Shown here: positions 1 through 5,672 of the stretch, one piece after another | Layout: every line of letters begins with the position of its first letter | How positions within the stretch are numbered: the stretch's first letter is position 1 | Origin: an uncultured Bacteroidales bacterium | GTDB taxonomy: Bacteria; Bacteroidota; Bacteroidia; Bacteroidales; UBA932 | Direction of reading: 5' to 3' | Assembly: GCA_946415795.1 (NCBI GenBank) | Contig: CAMKTW010000096.1 | Span: 1-6,600 of the forward strand | DNA length: 6,600 nucleotides | Notes under the pieces: generated by a model | Told to the model about the DNA's origin: nothing | Database searches by the model: none | The model's input: only the letters and a program-made list of their open reading frames with translations | Position numbers and translations under genes: made by a program

Positions 1-1197
1 GCACCGGTCATCGGCCTCAACGACTCGGGCGGTGCCCGCATCCAGGAGGGCATCAACGCCCTGGCCGGCTATGCCGAGATCTTCGAGCGCAACATCCTCT
101 CCAGCGGCGTGGTTCCCCAGATCAGCGCCATCCTTGGTCCGTGCGCCGGCGGTGCGGTTTACTCCCCCGCCCTGACCGATTTCACAATTATGCGCAAGAA
201 CGCCAGCTATATGTTCCTCACCGGCCCCGCAGTCGTGGAGCAGGTATTGGGGGAGAAAGTGACCCAGGAGCAGCTCGGCGGCGCCAGCGTACACGCCACC
301 AAGAGCGGCGTGGCGCACTTTGCCTGCGACACAGAAGAGGATGTGATTGCCACCATCAAGGAACTAATAAGCTATATCCCGCAGAACAACCGCGAGGAGC
401 CGCCTTGTGTGCCCACTTCCGACCCGATTGACCGCAAGGATGACCGTCTGAACGAGATTATCCCCGACAGCCCCAACGAGCCGTACGATATGTACGAGGT
501 TATCAACGCAATTGTGGACGACGGCAAGTTCTTTGAGATTCACCGCGAGTATGCCCGCAATATCATCGTCGGCTTTGCCCATATGGGCGGTATGTCGGTA
601 GGTATCGTCGCCAACCAGCCCAAGAACCTGGCCGGCGTGCTGGACATCAACTCCAGCCGCAAGGGCGCCCGTTTCGTGCGCTTCTGCGACGCATTCAACA
701 TCCCCATCGTTACCCTCGTGGACGTGCCCGGCTTCCTTCCCGGCACACAGCAGGAGTTCGGCGGCGTGATCCTGCACGGCGCCAAGTTGCTCTACGCCTT
801 TGGCGAAGCTACTGTTCCCAAAGTAACCGTCACCCTGCGCAAGAGCTACGGCGGCAGCCACATCGTGATGAGCTGCAAGCAGCTGCGCGGCGATATGAAC
901 TACGCATGGCCCACCGCAAACATCGCTGTGATGGGTGCCGACGGTGCAGTGGCTGTGCTCTACTCCAAGGACATCAAGGCTGCAGCGACTCCCGAGGAGG
1001 CAGCTGCCATCAAGGAGGCCAAGAAGAAAGAGTACGACGACCTCTTCTGCAACCCCTACAAGGCTGCCAGCTATGGTTATATCGATGATGTTATCGAGCC
1101 TCGCAACACCCGTTTCCGCGTGATTCGCGCCCTGGTTCAGCTGCGTGACAAGAACCTCACCCTCCCCGAGAAGAAGCACGGCAATATTCCACTCTAA
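1..1197 (+). CDS. mmdA: Methylmalonyl-CoA decarboxylase alpha subunit (carboxyltransferase), 5'-truncated by the window edge
   Basis: This cytoplasmic carboxyltransferase moves the carboxyl group of methylmalonyl-CoA onto carrier-bound biotin, giving propionyl-CoA. The frame is open from base 1, so the start and roughly 115-120 residues lie outside; 398 residues are visible against a family length near 515-520. Two crotonase-fold halves can be recognised: an SGGARIQEG segment at visible residues 9-17 and GPCAGGAVYSPA near 46-57, then in the second half VDVPGFLPG, YGGSHIVM at 283-290 and YAWPTANIAVMGADGAV. These are hallmarks of acyl-CoA carboxyltransferase beta/alpha subunits. Sequence alone does not separate it well from propionyl-CoA carboxylase beta (PccB). 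I prefer the decarboxylase because OadG-like, biotin-carrier and OadB-like genes follow directly, only 12 bp downstream for the first. An internal GTG at 109 is not the start. Confidence 0.93.
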   Translation, partial: APVIGLNDSGGARIQEGINALAGYAEIFERNILSSGVVPQISAILGPCAGGAVYSPALTDFTIMRKNASYMFLTGPAVVEQVLGEKVTQEQLGGASVHATKSGVAHFACDTEEDVIATIKELISYIPQNNREEPPCVPTSDPIDRKDDRLNEIIPDSPNEPYDMYEVINAIVDDGKFFEIHREYARNIIVGFAHMGGMSVGIVANQPKNLAGVLDINSSRKGARFVRFCDAFNIPIVTLVDVPGFLPGTQQEFGGVILHGAKLLYAFGEATVPKVTVTLRKSYGGSHIVMSCKQLRGDMNYAWPTANIAVMGADGAVAVLYSKDIKAAATPEEAAAIKEAKKKEYDDLFCNPYKAASYGYIDDVIEPRNTRFRVIRALVQLRDKNLTLPEKKHGNIPL

Positions 1198-1209
1198 AAA
1201 CTGTCGGTT

Positions 1210-1551
1210 ATGAATATGATTCTGGCTACAAACTGGAACGCTGTGTGGTCTATGACCGGGATGGGCATCGGTATCGTGTTCGTGATACTGATCCTGCTGG
1301 TGCTGGTCCTGCAAATATTCACCCTGCTGGCCGTCCGCAAGGGTAGCAAGGGGGAACCGGCCGCCCACGCTTCCGACTCCCCCAAGGCTGCAGAGGCTCC
1401 CGCCAAAGCACCTTTCCACGGGGAGGATGAGGAGATTGCCGCGGCAATAGCGGCCTCCATGTTTCTCTTCAGCGAAGAGGCTCACGACGTCGAGAGCGGC
1501 GTGATTACAATCGTGCATAATGACCATAGCACCTGGCACCACTTTAAATAG
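1210..1551 (+). CDS. OadG-family small membrane subunit of the sodium-pumping decarboxylase (gamma/delta type)
   Basis: This 113-residue protein would anchor and help assemble the decarboxylase complex. It has one strong hydrophobic helix (about residues 15-42, rich in Ile, Leu and Val), then a basic stop-transfer stretch (RKGSKG), an Ala/Pro/Lys-rich linker and a C-terminal segment with EEIAAAIAASMFLF. This layout fits OAD_gamma proteins: short periplasmic N-terminus, one membrane span, cytoplasmic tail. The tail carries five histidines in the last 23 residues; in Klebsiella OadG, C-terminal residues including histidines have been linked to Zn2+ binding, so a similar role is plausible but inferred. 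It starts 12 bp after the alpha subunit stop. ATG at 1210 is chosen over ATG at 1216 because it is the first after that stop; neither has a Shine-Dalgarno. In Veillonella nomenclature it would correspond to the delta (MmdD) subunit. Confidence 0.85.
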   Translation: MNMILATNWNAVWSMTGMGIGIVFVILILLVLVLQIFTLLAVRKGSKGEPAAHASDSPKAAEAPAKAPFHGEDEEIAAAIAASMFLFSEEAHDVESGVITIVHNDHSTWHHFK

Positions 1552-1599
1552 TACGTGGGAAAAGCATTTTTAAACGTTTAATCTTTCTCAATCCATAAA

Positions 1600-2031
1600 A
1601 TGAAAAAGTTCAATTTTAAAATAAACGGAAACGAGTATCAGACTACGGTAGAGCAATCGGGAGAACTGTTGCAGGTTACCGTCAATGGTAAATCTTACAC
1701 CGCAGAACTGATGCAGGAAGAGGGCGAGGCACCCAAGGTTGCAGCCGTCAAACCCGCTGCTGCGGCTGCCCCGGCCGCCGCACCTGCTGCTGCCCCCTCG
1801 GCTGCACCCGCAGGCGCAGGCAAGGCTGTTGAATCCCCCCTGCCGGGCGTTGTAGTAAGTATCGCAGTTTCTGCCGGCCAGGCTGTCAAGGCCGGTGACA
1901 CCCTGCTCACGCTGGAAGCCATGAAGATGGAGAACGCCATCCAGGCCGAGGCCGACGGCACCGTCACCAAGGTTCTGGTCGCTGTTGGCCAGTCGGTACA
2001 GAGCGGCGATCCTCTTCTCGAAATCGCATAA
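1600..2031 (+). CDS. mmdC: Biotin carboxyl carrier subunit of methylmalonyl-CoA decarboxylase
   Basis: This 143-residue carrier shuttles the carboxyl group on covalently bound biotin from the carboxyltransferase to the membrane beta subunit. The C-terminal half is a biotinyl/lipoyl domain (about residues 75-143) with the canonical EAMKMEN motif; Lys109 is the predicted biotinylation site. A PLPGVV turn precedes it, and GTVTKVLVAVGQSVQSGDPL follows, as is typical for the second half of the domain. The N-terminal part (MKKFNFKINGNEY) resembles decarboxylase-associated carriers. A flexible Ala/Pro-rich linker at about residues 48-75 joins the two. It follows the OadG-like gene after 48 bp and precedes the beta subunit by 18 bp, so it is almost certainly cotranscribed. 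A general acetyl-CoA carboxylase carrier (AccB) is less likely given these neighbours. Confidence 0.94.
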   Translation: MKKFNFKINGNEYQTTVEQSGELLQVTVNGKSYTAELMQEEGEAPKVAAVKPAAAAAPAAAPAAAPSAAPAGAGKAVESPLPGVVVSIAVSAGQAVKAGDTLLTLEAMKMENAIQAEADGTVTKVLVAVGQSVQSGDPLLEIA

Positions 2032-2049
2032 CTCTTCAAATCTTTCGCG

Positions 2050-3336
2050 ATGAATTCTTCCAAAAAGATTTTTAGAGTATTGCTGTTCTTTGCGGCATTG
2101 TTCGTGGCGATGCCGGTTATCGCGCAGGATTTCAACTTTGGCGAGACTCTGCGTAATTTTGGCGACGAGACCGGCTTTGCTCAGATGTTCGAAACCGAAG
2201 GGGGATGGAAGACTCTTATAATGCTGGTCATCTCCTACGTGCTGCTCTATCTGGCCATCGTCAAGAAGTACGAGCCGCTGCTGCTTCTGCCCATTGCGTT
2301 CGGTATGCTGCTCACCAACTTCCCGGGTGCGAACCTGTTCCACACAGAGCTCTGGAACGACGAGTTCCTGAACGCAGCAAGTCCATACTACCATAGCTAC
2401 CGCCACATATTGGCTGATGGCGGCCTGCTGGATATCCTTTACATCGGTGTCAAGCTGGGCGTCTATCCCTGCCTCATTTTCCTGGGCGTGGGTGCGATGA
2501 CCGACTTCGGCCCGCTGATTGCCAACCCCAAGAGCCTGCTGCTGGGCGCTGCCGCCCAGCTGGGTATATTCGCCACCTTCATCGTTGCCCATATGATGGG
2601 CTTCACCTCTGCAGAGGCTGCATCCATCGGTATTATCGGCGGTGCGGACGGCCCCACGGCCATCTTCCTCACATCCAAGCTGGCTCCTCAGTTGCTCGGC
2701 CCTATCGCAGTGGCTGCCTACAGCTATATGGCTCTGGTGCCAATTATCCAGCCGCCCATTATGCGCGCCCTCACCACCAGGAAAGAGCGTGAGATCCAGA
2801 TGAAGCAGCTGCGCAACGTCTCCAAGCGGGAGAAGATCCTCTTCCCGATTGTGGTCACAATAATCATTGCGCTGCTTCTCCCTTCTGCAGCTCCTCTGAT
2901 AGGATGCCTTATGCTCGGCAACCTGTTCCGCGAGAGCGGCGTTGTTGAACGTCTCAGCAAGGCTGTCCAGAACGAGCTCAACAACATCGTGGTGATCTTC
3001 CTGGGCGTTACCGTTGGCGCGACAGCTACTGCCGACACTTTCCTGCAGTGGCGCACCCTCGGCATTATGGCAGTCGGCATAGTGGCTTTCGGCATCGGTA
3101 CCGGCGGCGGAGTGCTGCTGGCCAAACTGATGAACGTATTCAGCAAAGAGAAGGTGAACCCGCTGATTGGTTCTGCAGGCGTCTCTGCAGTGCCTATGGC
3201 TGCCCGCGTCTCCCAGACCGAGGGGCTCAAGGCTAATCCCCGCAACTACCTTCTGATGCACGCTATGGGTCCCAACGTGGCCGGCGTAATCGGAAGTGCA
3301 GTTGCCGCCGGCATCCTGCTGAGTATGCTCGGATAG
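2050..3336 (+). CDS. mmdB: Sodium-translocating methylmalonyl-CoA decarboxylase beta subunit (OadB/MmdB family)
   Basis: This integral membrane subunit decarboxylates carboxybiotin and couples it to Na+ export. The 428 residues contain many hydrophobic segments and the family signatures: KYEPLLLLP, GVGAMTDFGPL, GGADGPTAIF with Asp200, AAYSYMALVPIIQPP with Tyr226, NPLIGSAGVSAVPMAARVSQ with Asn370, Gly374, Ser379 and Arg386, and HAMGPNVAGVIGSA near the end. These match the residues known to be functionally important in Klebsiella OadB (D203, Y229, N373, G377, S382, R389) at a constant offset of three. Compared with that protein as I remember it, there is an N-terminal extension of about 35 residues that looks like a signal peptide (MNSSKKIF, hydrophobic core, then PVIAQD), offset by a shorter loop before the GVGAMTDFG segment. 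It is the last gene of the cluster and is followed by a strong terminator. Confidence 0.95.
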   Translation: MNSSKKIFRVLLFFAALFVAMPVIAQDFNFGETLRNFGDETGFAQMFETEGGWKTLIMLVISYVLLYLAIVKKYEPLLLLPIAFGMLLTNFPGANLFHTELWNDEFLNAASPYYHSYRHILADGGLLDILYIGVKLGVYPCLIFLGVGAMTDFGPLIANPKSLLLGAAAQLGIFATFIVAHMMGFTSAEAASIGIIGGADGPTAIFLTSKLAPQLLGPIAVAAYSYMALVPIIQPPIMRALTTRKEREIQMKQLRNVSKREKILFPIVVTIIIALLLPSAAPLIGCLMLGNLFRESGVVERLSKAVQNELNNIVVIFLGVTVGATATADTFLQWRTLGIMAVGIVAFGIGTGGGVLLAKLMNVFSKEKVNPLIGSAGVSAVPMAARVSQTEGLKANPRNYLLMHAMGPNVAGVIGSAVAAGILLSMLG

Positions 3337-3356
3337 GCTTTATCTGTACGATTATT

Positions 3357-3394
3357 AAAGAGAATGACCGCTTAGCCGCGGTCATTCTCTTTTT
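3357..3394 (+). terminator. Rho-independent terminator after the decarboxylase cluster, possibly bidirectional
   Basis: A perfect 15-bp stem (3357-3371 AAAGAGAATGACCGC with 3378-3392) closes on a 6-nt loop, TTAGCC. It is followed by a T run (3390-3394), starting 20 bp after the mmdB stop. Because the downstream epimerase gene converges on it, the same hairpin may end that transcript too. In that direction the U tract is weaker (CTTT followed by AATAAT). Confidence 0.93.
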
Positions 3395-3434
3395 ATTAGA
3401 CTGGAAGGTCAAGCCTGTCTCAAGCAACCGGACT

Positions 3435-4367
3435 TTACGATTCCTTAACTATGGTATTCTTATACCAGTCAATATACTCTCTAAGGCCTTCCTCCAAAGG
3501 TACCTGAGCCTTGAAACCCATATTATCCATAATCTTGTTCGCATTTGCCTTGCAATGCTTCACATCTGCTTTTCTTTCGTTCTGGTAGTCAACTCCTGTC
3601 CTGAGGCCGGATATCTCCTGCATCATCTCCGCCAACCTGTTTATGGTGATGCTCTCGCCCGAGCCGAGATTGAAAACGTCCGTTTTCTGATACTCCAAAC
3701 CCGCCATCACATTGGCGCGCGCCACATCATATACATTGACAAAGTCGCGTGTCTGCGAACCGTCGCCATAGATTATCAACGGCTGACCGGAGAACAACCT
3801 GTGTGCGAAAATAGGTATCACGTTACCATACAGGTCGTATCGCTGATTCACACCATAGATGTTAAAATATCTCAGGCATACCGCCGTTATTCCATAGATA
3901 CCTGTATATGAGAGAATCATCTTTTCTGCAGCTAATTTGCTTACCCCGTATGGGGAATCTGCATTCTGAGGATGATTCTCATCTATCTCTGGGGACAGGA
4001 GCTCTCCAAAAATTGCGGCAGAAGAAGAGTAAACTATTTTCTTCACTCCCGTTGCGCGCATACCCTCCAGGACATTTATGGTTCCGACAAGATTAGTTTC
4101 CGAATCCAGTTGCGGATGGTCTATTGACCGCTGCCTGCCGACCGAAGCTGCAAGGTGGAACACCACGTCGATACCTTTGAAGGCGTCACAGACGGCATCC
4201 CTGTCAAGGACATCACCCTTGATAAACTTTACAGGGAGATCCTTTATATTATCGTAGCAACCGCTTGAGAGGTTGTCAAACACTACTACATCCACCCCCT
4301 TACTGAGCAGCATCCTGCTGACGTTTGACCCGATAAAACCTGAGCCGCCGGTAACTAAAGCATTCAC
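3435..4367 (-). CDS. NAD-dependent epimerase/dehydratase (extended SDR, UDP-glucose 4-epimerase-like)
   Basis: This 310-residue protein probably interconverts or modifies a nucleotide sugar for surface polysaccharide or glycan synthesis. The N-terminal Rossmann motif GGSGFIG (residues 7-13) and Asp31 at the end of the second strand indicate NAD binding. The catalytic Tyr140-x-x-x-Lys144 pair lies in SPYGVSK, with Ser residues at 114-116 (SSSAAIFG). SQTRDFV (204-210) and NLGSGE (233-238) are typical of the GalE-like group. The substrate cannot be told from sequence. The frame stays open up to an ATG at 4442, but those 25 extra codons would precede the usual Rossmann start and run through a promoter-like box. 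I therefore choose GTG at 4367, which gives MNALVTGG. The gene stands alone, converges on the decarboxylase cluster and appears less G+C-rich than its neighbours, which may reflect a different origin. Confidence 0.9.
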   Translation of the reverse strand: MNALVTGGSGFIGSNVSRMLLSKGVDVVVFDNLSSGCYDNIKDLPVKFIKGDVLDRDAVCDAFKGIDVVFHLAASVGRQRSIDHPQLDSETNLVGTINVLEGMRATGVKKIVYSSSAAIFGELLSPEIDENHPQNADSPYGVSKLAAEKMILSYTGIYGITAVCLRYFNIYGVNQRYDLYGNVIPIFAHRLFSGQPLIIYGDGSQTRDFVNVYDVARANVMAGLEYQKTDVFNLGSGESITINRLAEMMQEISGLRTGVDYQNERKADVKHCKANANKIMDNMGFKAQVPLEEGLREYIDWYKNTIVKES

Positions 4368-4411
4368 TGTAAAAAAGTTAAATAAAGTACAAAAGGCTTT
4401 GGAATAAAGTG

Positions 4412-4419
4412 CGAAGATA
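4412..4419 (-). promoter_or_regulatory. Candidate -7 promoter box of the epimerase gene
   Basis: On the minus strand this reads TATCTTCG, one mismatch from the Bacteroidota -7 consensus TAnnTTTG. It would place the transcript start near 4408, about 40 nt before the GTG at 4367. No clear -33 TTG element is visible upstream. It supports the downstream GTG as the start, since the ATG at 4442 would lie outside the transcript. Confidence 0.45.
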
Positions 4420-4596
4420 GTGATTCTTTTTGTATTTGCCATCTCTTCCCATCCTGAGCGCTTTTTGCCTCTCAGGTTGCACTCATCCCCACCAGACAGA
4501 TCCTAGACGCCACTTAACGCTACTTGTGAAAGTCAGGTTGCCAAGGAATCCGGTGCCCCGGGCTGCCCTTGCCATTCCAAAGAATGGTGTTGATGG

Positions 4597-4890
4597 GTTG
4601 TGAGCGTCCAATGACAGTTATTCGAGCAGTATTGAGTGAAACCGTGTAACAAAATGGGTGTAGGAACAGTTGTGAGCATTCAAAGACAGTTATTCGGGCA
4701 GTTTGCGTGAAACCGTGTCTCACAAAATGGGCGGTGGGAGCAGTTGTGAGCGTCCAATGACAGTTATTCGAGCAGTATTGAGTGAAACCGTGTAACAAAA
4801 TGGGTGTAGGAACAGTTGTGAGCATTCAATGTCAGTTATTCGGGGGCAATATTAAGTGATACCGTATCTCACAAAATGGGTGTAGGGTCA
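4597..4890. repeat. Tandem repeat array, four 72-76 bp units in an alternating A-B-A-B order
   Basis: The units are 4597-4668 (72 bp), 4669-4742 (74 bp), 4743-4814 (72 bp) and 4815-4890 (76 bp), each beginning GTTGTGAGC. Units 1 and 3 are identical. Units 2 and 4 share GTTGTGAGCATTCAA and a TCTCACAAAATGGG segment absent from 1 and 3, so the higher-order period is about 146 bp. The exact identity runs 87 bp (4597-4683 equals 4743-4829). A degenerate fifth copy starts at 4891 (GTTGCTGAGTGTTCAATAAC). The 74- and 76-bp units break any reading frame, which argues against a coding repeat. The function is unknown. Confidence 0.93.
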
Positions 4891-5066
4891 GTTGCTGAGT
4901 GTTCAATAACCAGACATACCCTATGACGGGCCGGCACAGGGCTTTGCAGGTGACCCCTTATGTACCATCAGGATTCTCCTCCAATCAATGCTACGACCCA
5001 TTTCAGTCTCTTGTGTCAATTAAGCTGGCGGTAAATAATCTGATTTACTGAGATTTACACAAAATC

Positions 5067-5089
5067 ACTGTATCCGAATCAGATACAGT
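5067..5089. promoter_or_regulatory. 23-bp palindrome, operator-like or a weak hairpin terminator
   Basis: ACTGTATC (5067-5074) and GATACAGT (5082-5089) are perfect inverted repeats around CGAATCA. The centre also has GA/TC symmetry, giving 11-bp arms with one mismatch about a single central base. It could bind a dimeric regulator. Alternatively, since it starts about 7 nt past the minus-strand open stretch ending at 5096 and is followed on that strand by GATTTTGTG, it could be a weak terminator for it. Confidence 0.5.
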
Positions 5090-5288
5090 TAATTGTTATA
5101 AAGCATTGATGGTCAGGGGGATTTGCGCCAGCTGCCCACTTTGGCTGAGGATCGCTTGGGTGTTCACGTCACGGATCCTTTTGAGGGAGCCGTTCGCACT
5201 GTCGCCCCCGAAATGGATGGACACTAGTACTTGCAGGTGTACAAATTGCGTGTTCTGGCACGTTGAGCGGCGGCTGTTTTGCAATCGG

Positions 5289-5382
5289 CTGATAGACAGG
5301 TTTTTCCAAAGTGACTCCCGCTCAGTCTCGCCGAAAAAGGCAGACTGAGCGGGAAGCCCATTTCTAACTCTCTGATAGACAG
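5289..5382. repeat. 11-bp direct repeats flanking the hairpin
   Basis: CTGATAGACAG occurs at 5289-5299 and again at 5372-5382, leaving 72 bp between them that contain the strong hairpin. This resembles a target-site duplication around a tiny palindromic insert, but the ends of the intervening segment are not inverted repeats of each other. An ancient tandem duplication or chance remains possible. Confidence 0.4.
5316..5354. other. Strong hairpin of unknown role (16 bp stem with one bulge)
   Basis: TCCCGCTCAGTCT (5316-5328) pairs perfectly with AGACTGAGCGGGA (5342-5354). After a bulged C at 5329 the stem continues with GCC/GGC around a GAAAAA loop (5333-5338). No T run follows on either strand, so it is not a standard terminator. 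It could be part of a structured RNA, a palindromic repeat element or a protein-binding site. Confidence 0.75.
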
Positions 5383-5444
5383 CCTGTCCTGTCCGATACC
5401 TCAGCTCAATGTGCCAGAACTACCCTTGCGAGTCTATATTGTTC

Positions 5445-5525
5445 GCCATAAAACAGGCTTATCGGGAAAGCCTGCCTGAAACACAGGGGTTTCCCGCGAG
5501 CCGAGAGTCAGCTTGCCCGGCATGC
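5445..5525 (+). promoter_or_regulatory. Folded segment upstream of cobU with partial cobalamin-riboswitch-like motifs
   Basis: Three short motifs occur in the order seen in the 3' half of cobalamin riboswitches: GCCA (5445-5448), GGGAAAGCC (5464-5472; consensus GGGAAGGC) and GAGCC followed by AGTCAG and TTGCC (5498-5517), which recalls the B12 box. Two stems can form: CAGGCTT 5454-5460 with AAGCCTG 5468-5474, and CGGGAAA 5463-5469 with TTTCCCG 5490-5496. The gene downstream is a cobalamin gene, which makes the idea worth recording. However, the highly conserved CCGCAACTGT-type core and the rest of the B12 box are not evident, so this is a weak call. Confidence 0.2.
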
Positions 5526-5532
5526 ATTGAGA

Positions 5533-5549
5533 ACTATAATTGCTATAGT
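5533..5549. other. Short perfect inverted repeat
   Basis: ACTATA (5533-5538) and TATAGT (5544-5549) flank ATTGC. A second small dyad, TATCC...GGATA, lies at about 5564-5578. Both fall between the folded segment and the cobU promoter candidate and could be regulator sites. They are AT-rich and short, so chance is quite possible. Confidence 0.3.
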
Positions 5550-5659
5550 CTGAGATACAATAATATCCGTATGGGATAAAAAAGCTAACCCACAGATTTC
5601 AGGAGCAGAACCCATTATACTCCAGGGCTTCTAGTTCTCTCAGATACAAAAATTGTTGC

Positions 5660-5667
5660 TACATTTG
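5660..5667 (+). promoter_or_regulatory. Candidate -7 promoter box of cobU
   Basis: TACATTTG matches the Bacteroidota -7 consensus TAnnTTTG exactly and ends 5 bp before the ATG at 5673. With the usual geometry the transcript would start around 5671, giving an almost leaderless mRNA. No clear -33 TTG element sits at the expected distance (about 5636-5640), which lowers confidence. The box also argues against GTG at 5667 as the start codon. Confidence 0.45.
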
Positions 5668-5672
5668 TGTTT

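Larger units (their letters stand above)
5096..5419 (-). other. Unidentified minus-strand open reading stretch, possibly a gene remnant
   Basis: A frame on the minus strand is open for about 107 codons from just after an in-frame TAG (5420-5422) to a TAA at 5096-5098. It has no good ATG at its head; the only obvious later start is TTG at 5284. Its C-terminal part (for example GGDSANGSLKRIRDVNTQ) reads like ordinary protein, but I do not recognise a family, domain or catalytic motif. A few codons upstream of the TAG there is an ATG (5449) in the same frame, so a gene broken by one stop is possible. Against coding: the perfect hairpin at 5316-5354 lies inside it, and a competing plus-strand frame is open across much of the same region. 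It may be part of a repeat family or simply chance. Confidence 0.22.
4443..5659. other. Long region without an identifiable gene, rich in repeats and inverted repeats
   Basis: This is over 1.2 kb between the divergent epimerase and cobU genes. Positions 4443-4596 hold only a small inverted repeat (CCTGAG 4453-4458 with CTCAGG 4471-4476) and a possible degenerate repeat end near 4578-4596. Positions 4597-4890 are a tandem array. Positions 4891-5066 show a decayed fifth repeat start and otherwise nothing I recognise. From 5067 onward there are several palindromes, an unidentified open stretch and a folded segment, listed separately. I found no tRNA, rRNA, RNase P, transposase or integrase signature. 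Open frames here are short and match no family I know. Regional G+C appears lower than in the decarboxylase genes. Confidence 0.7.

Noticed and set aside
364..1542. A 392-codon open frame on the minus strand opposite the alpha and OadG-like genes
   Set aside because: It is an antisense shadow of conserved genes with no recognisable motif or start context.
1588..3261. A 557-codon open frame on the minus strand opposite the biotin carrier and beta subunit
   Set aside because: It lies entirely antisense to two well-identified genes. Its translation has no recognisable domain and an odd His/Gln/Gly-rich composition, as expected from the codon bias of the real genes.
4453..4476. CCTGAG/CTCAGG hairpin as a terminator
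   Set aside because: The stem is only 6 bp with a 12-nt loop, no T run follows on either strand, and there is no gene ending next to it.
4520..4825. A 101-codon minus-strand open frame through the tandem repeats
   Set aside because: The 74-bp unit shifts the frame, so repeated units are not translated into repeated peptides. There is no family resemblance.
4597..4890. CRISPR array
   Set aside because: The units are similar over their whole length, with no constant short repeat separated by unique spacers, and no cas genes are present.
5106..5348. An 80-codon plus-strand open frame
   Set aside because: It has a Cys/Arg/Trp-rich composition, no motif, overlaps the opposite open stretch and the hairpin, and lacks a promoter-like box.
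4443..5659. tRNA, RNase P, tmRNA or insertion sequence in the long gene-free region
   Set aside because: I saw no T-loop (GGTTCGAATCC type), no RNase P signature (GAGGAAAGTCC), no transposase motif and no terminal inverted repeats bounding the segment.
5667..5669. GTG as the cobU start
   Set aside because: It overlaps the end of the TACATTTG box and adds only two residues. ATG at 5673 gives the usual CobU N-terminus.
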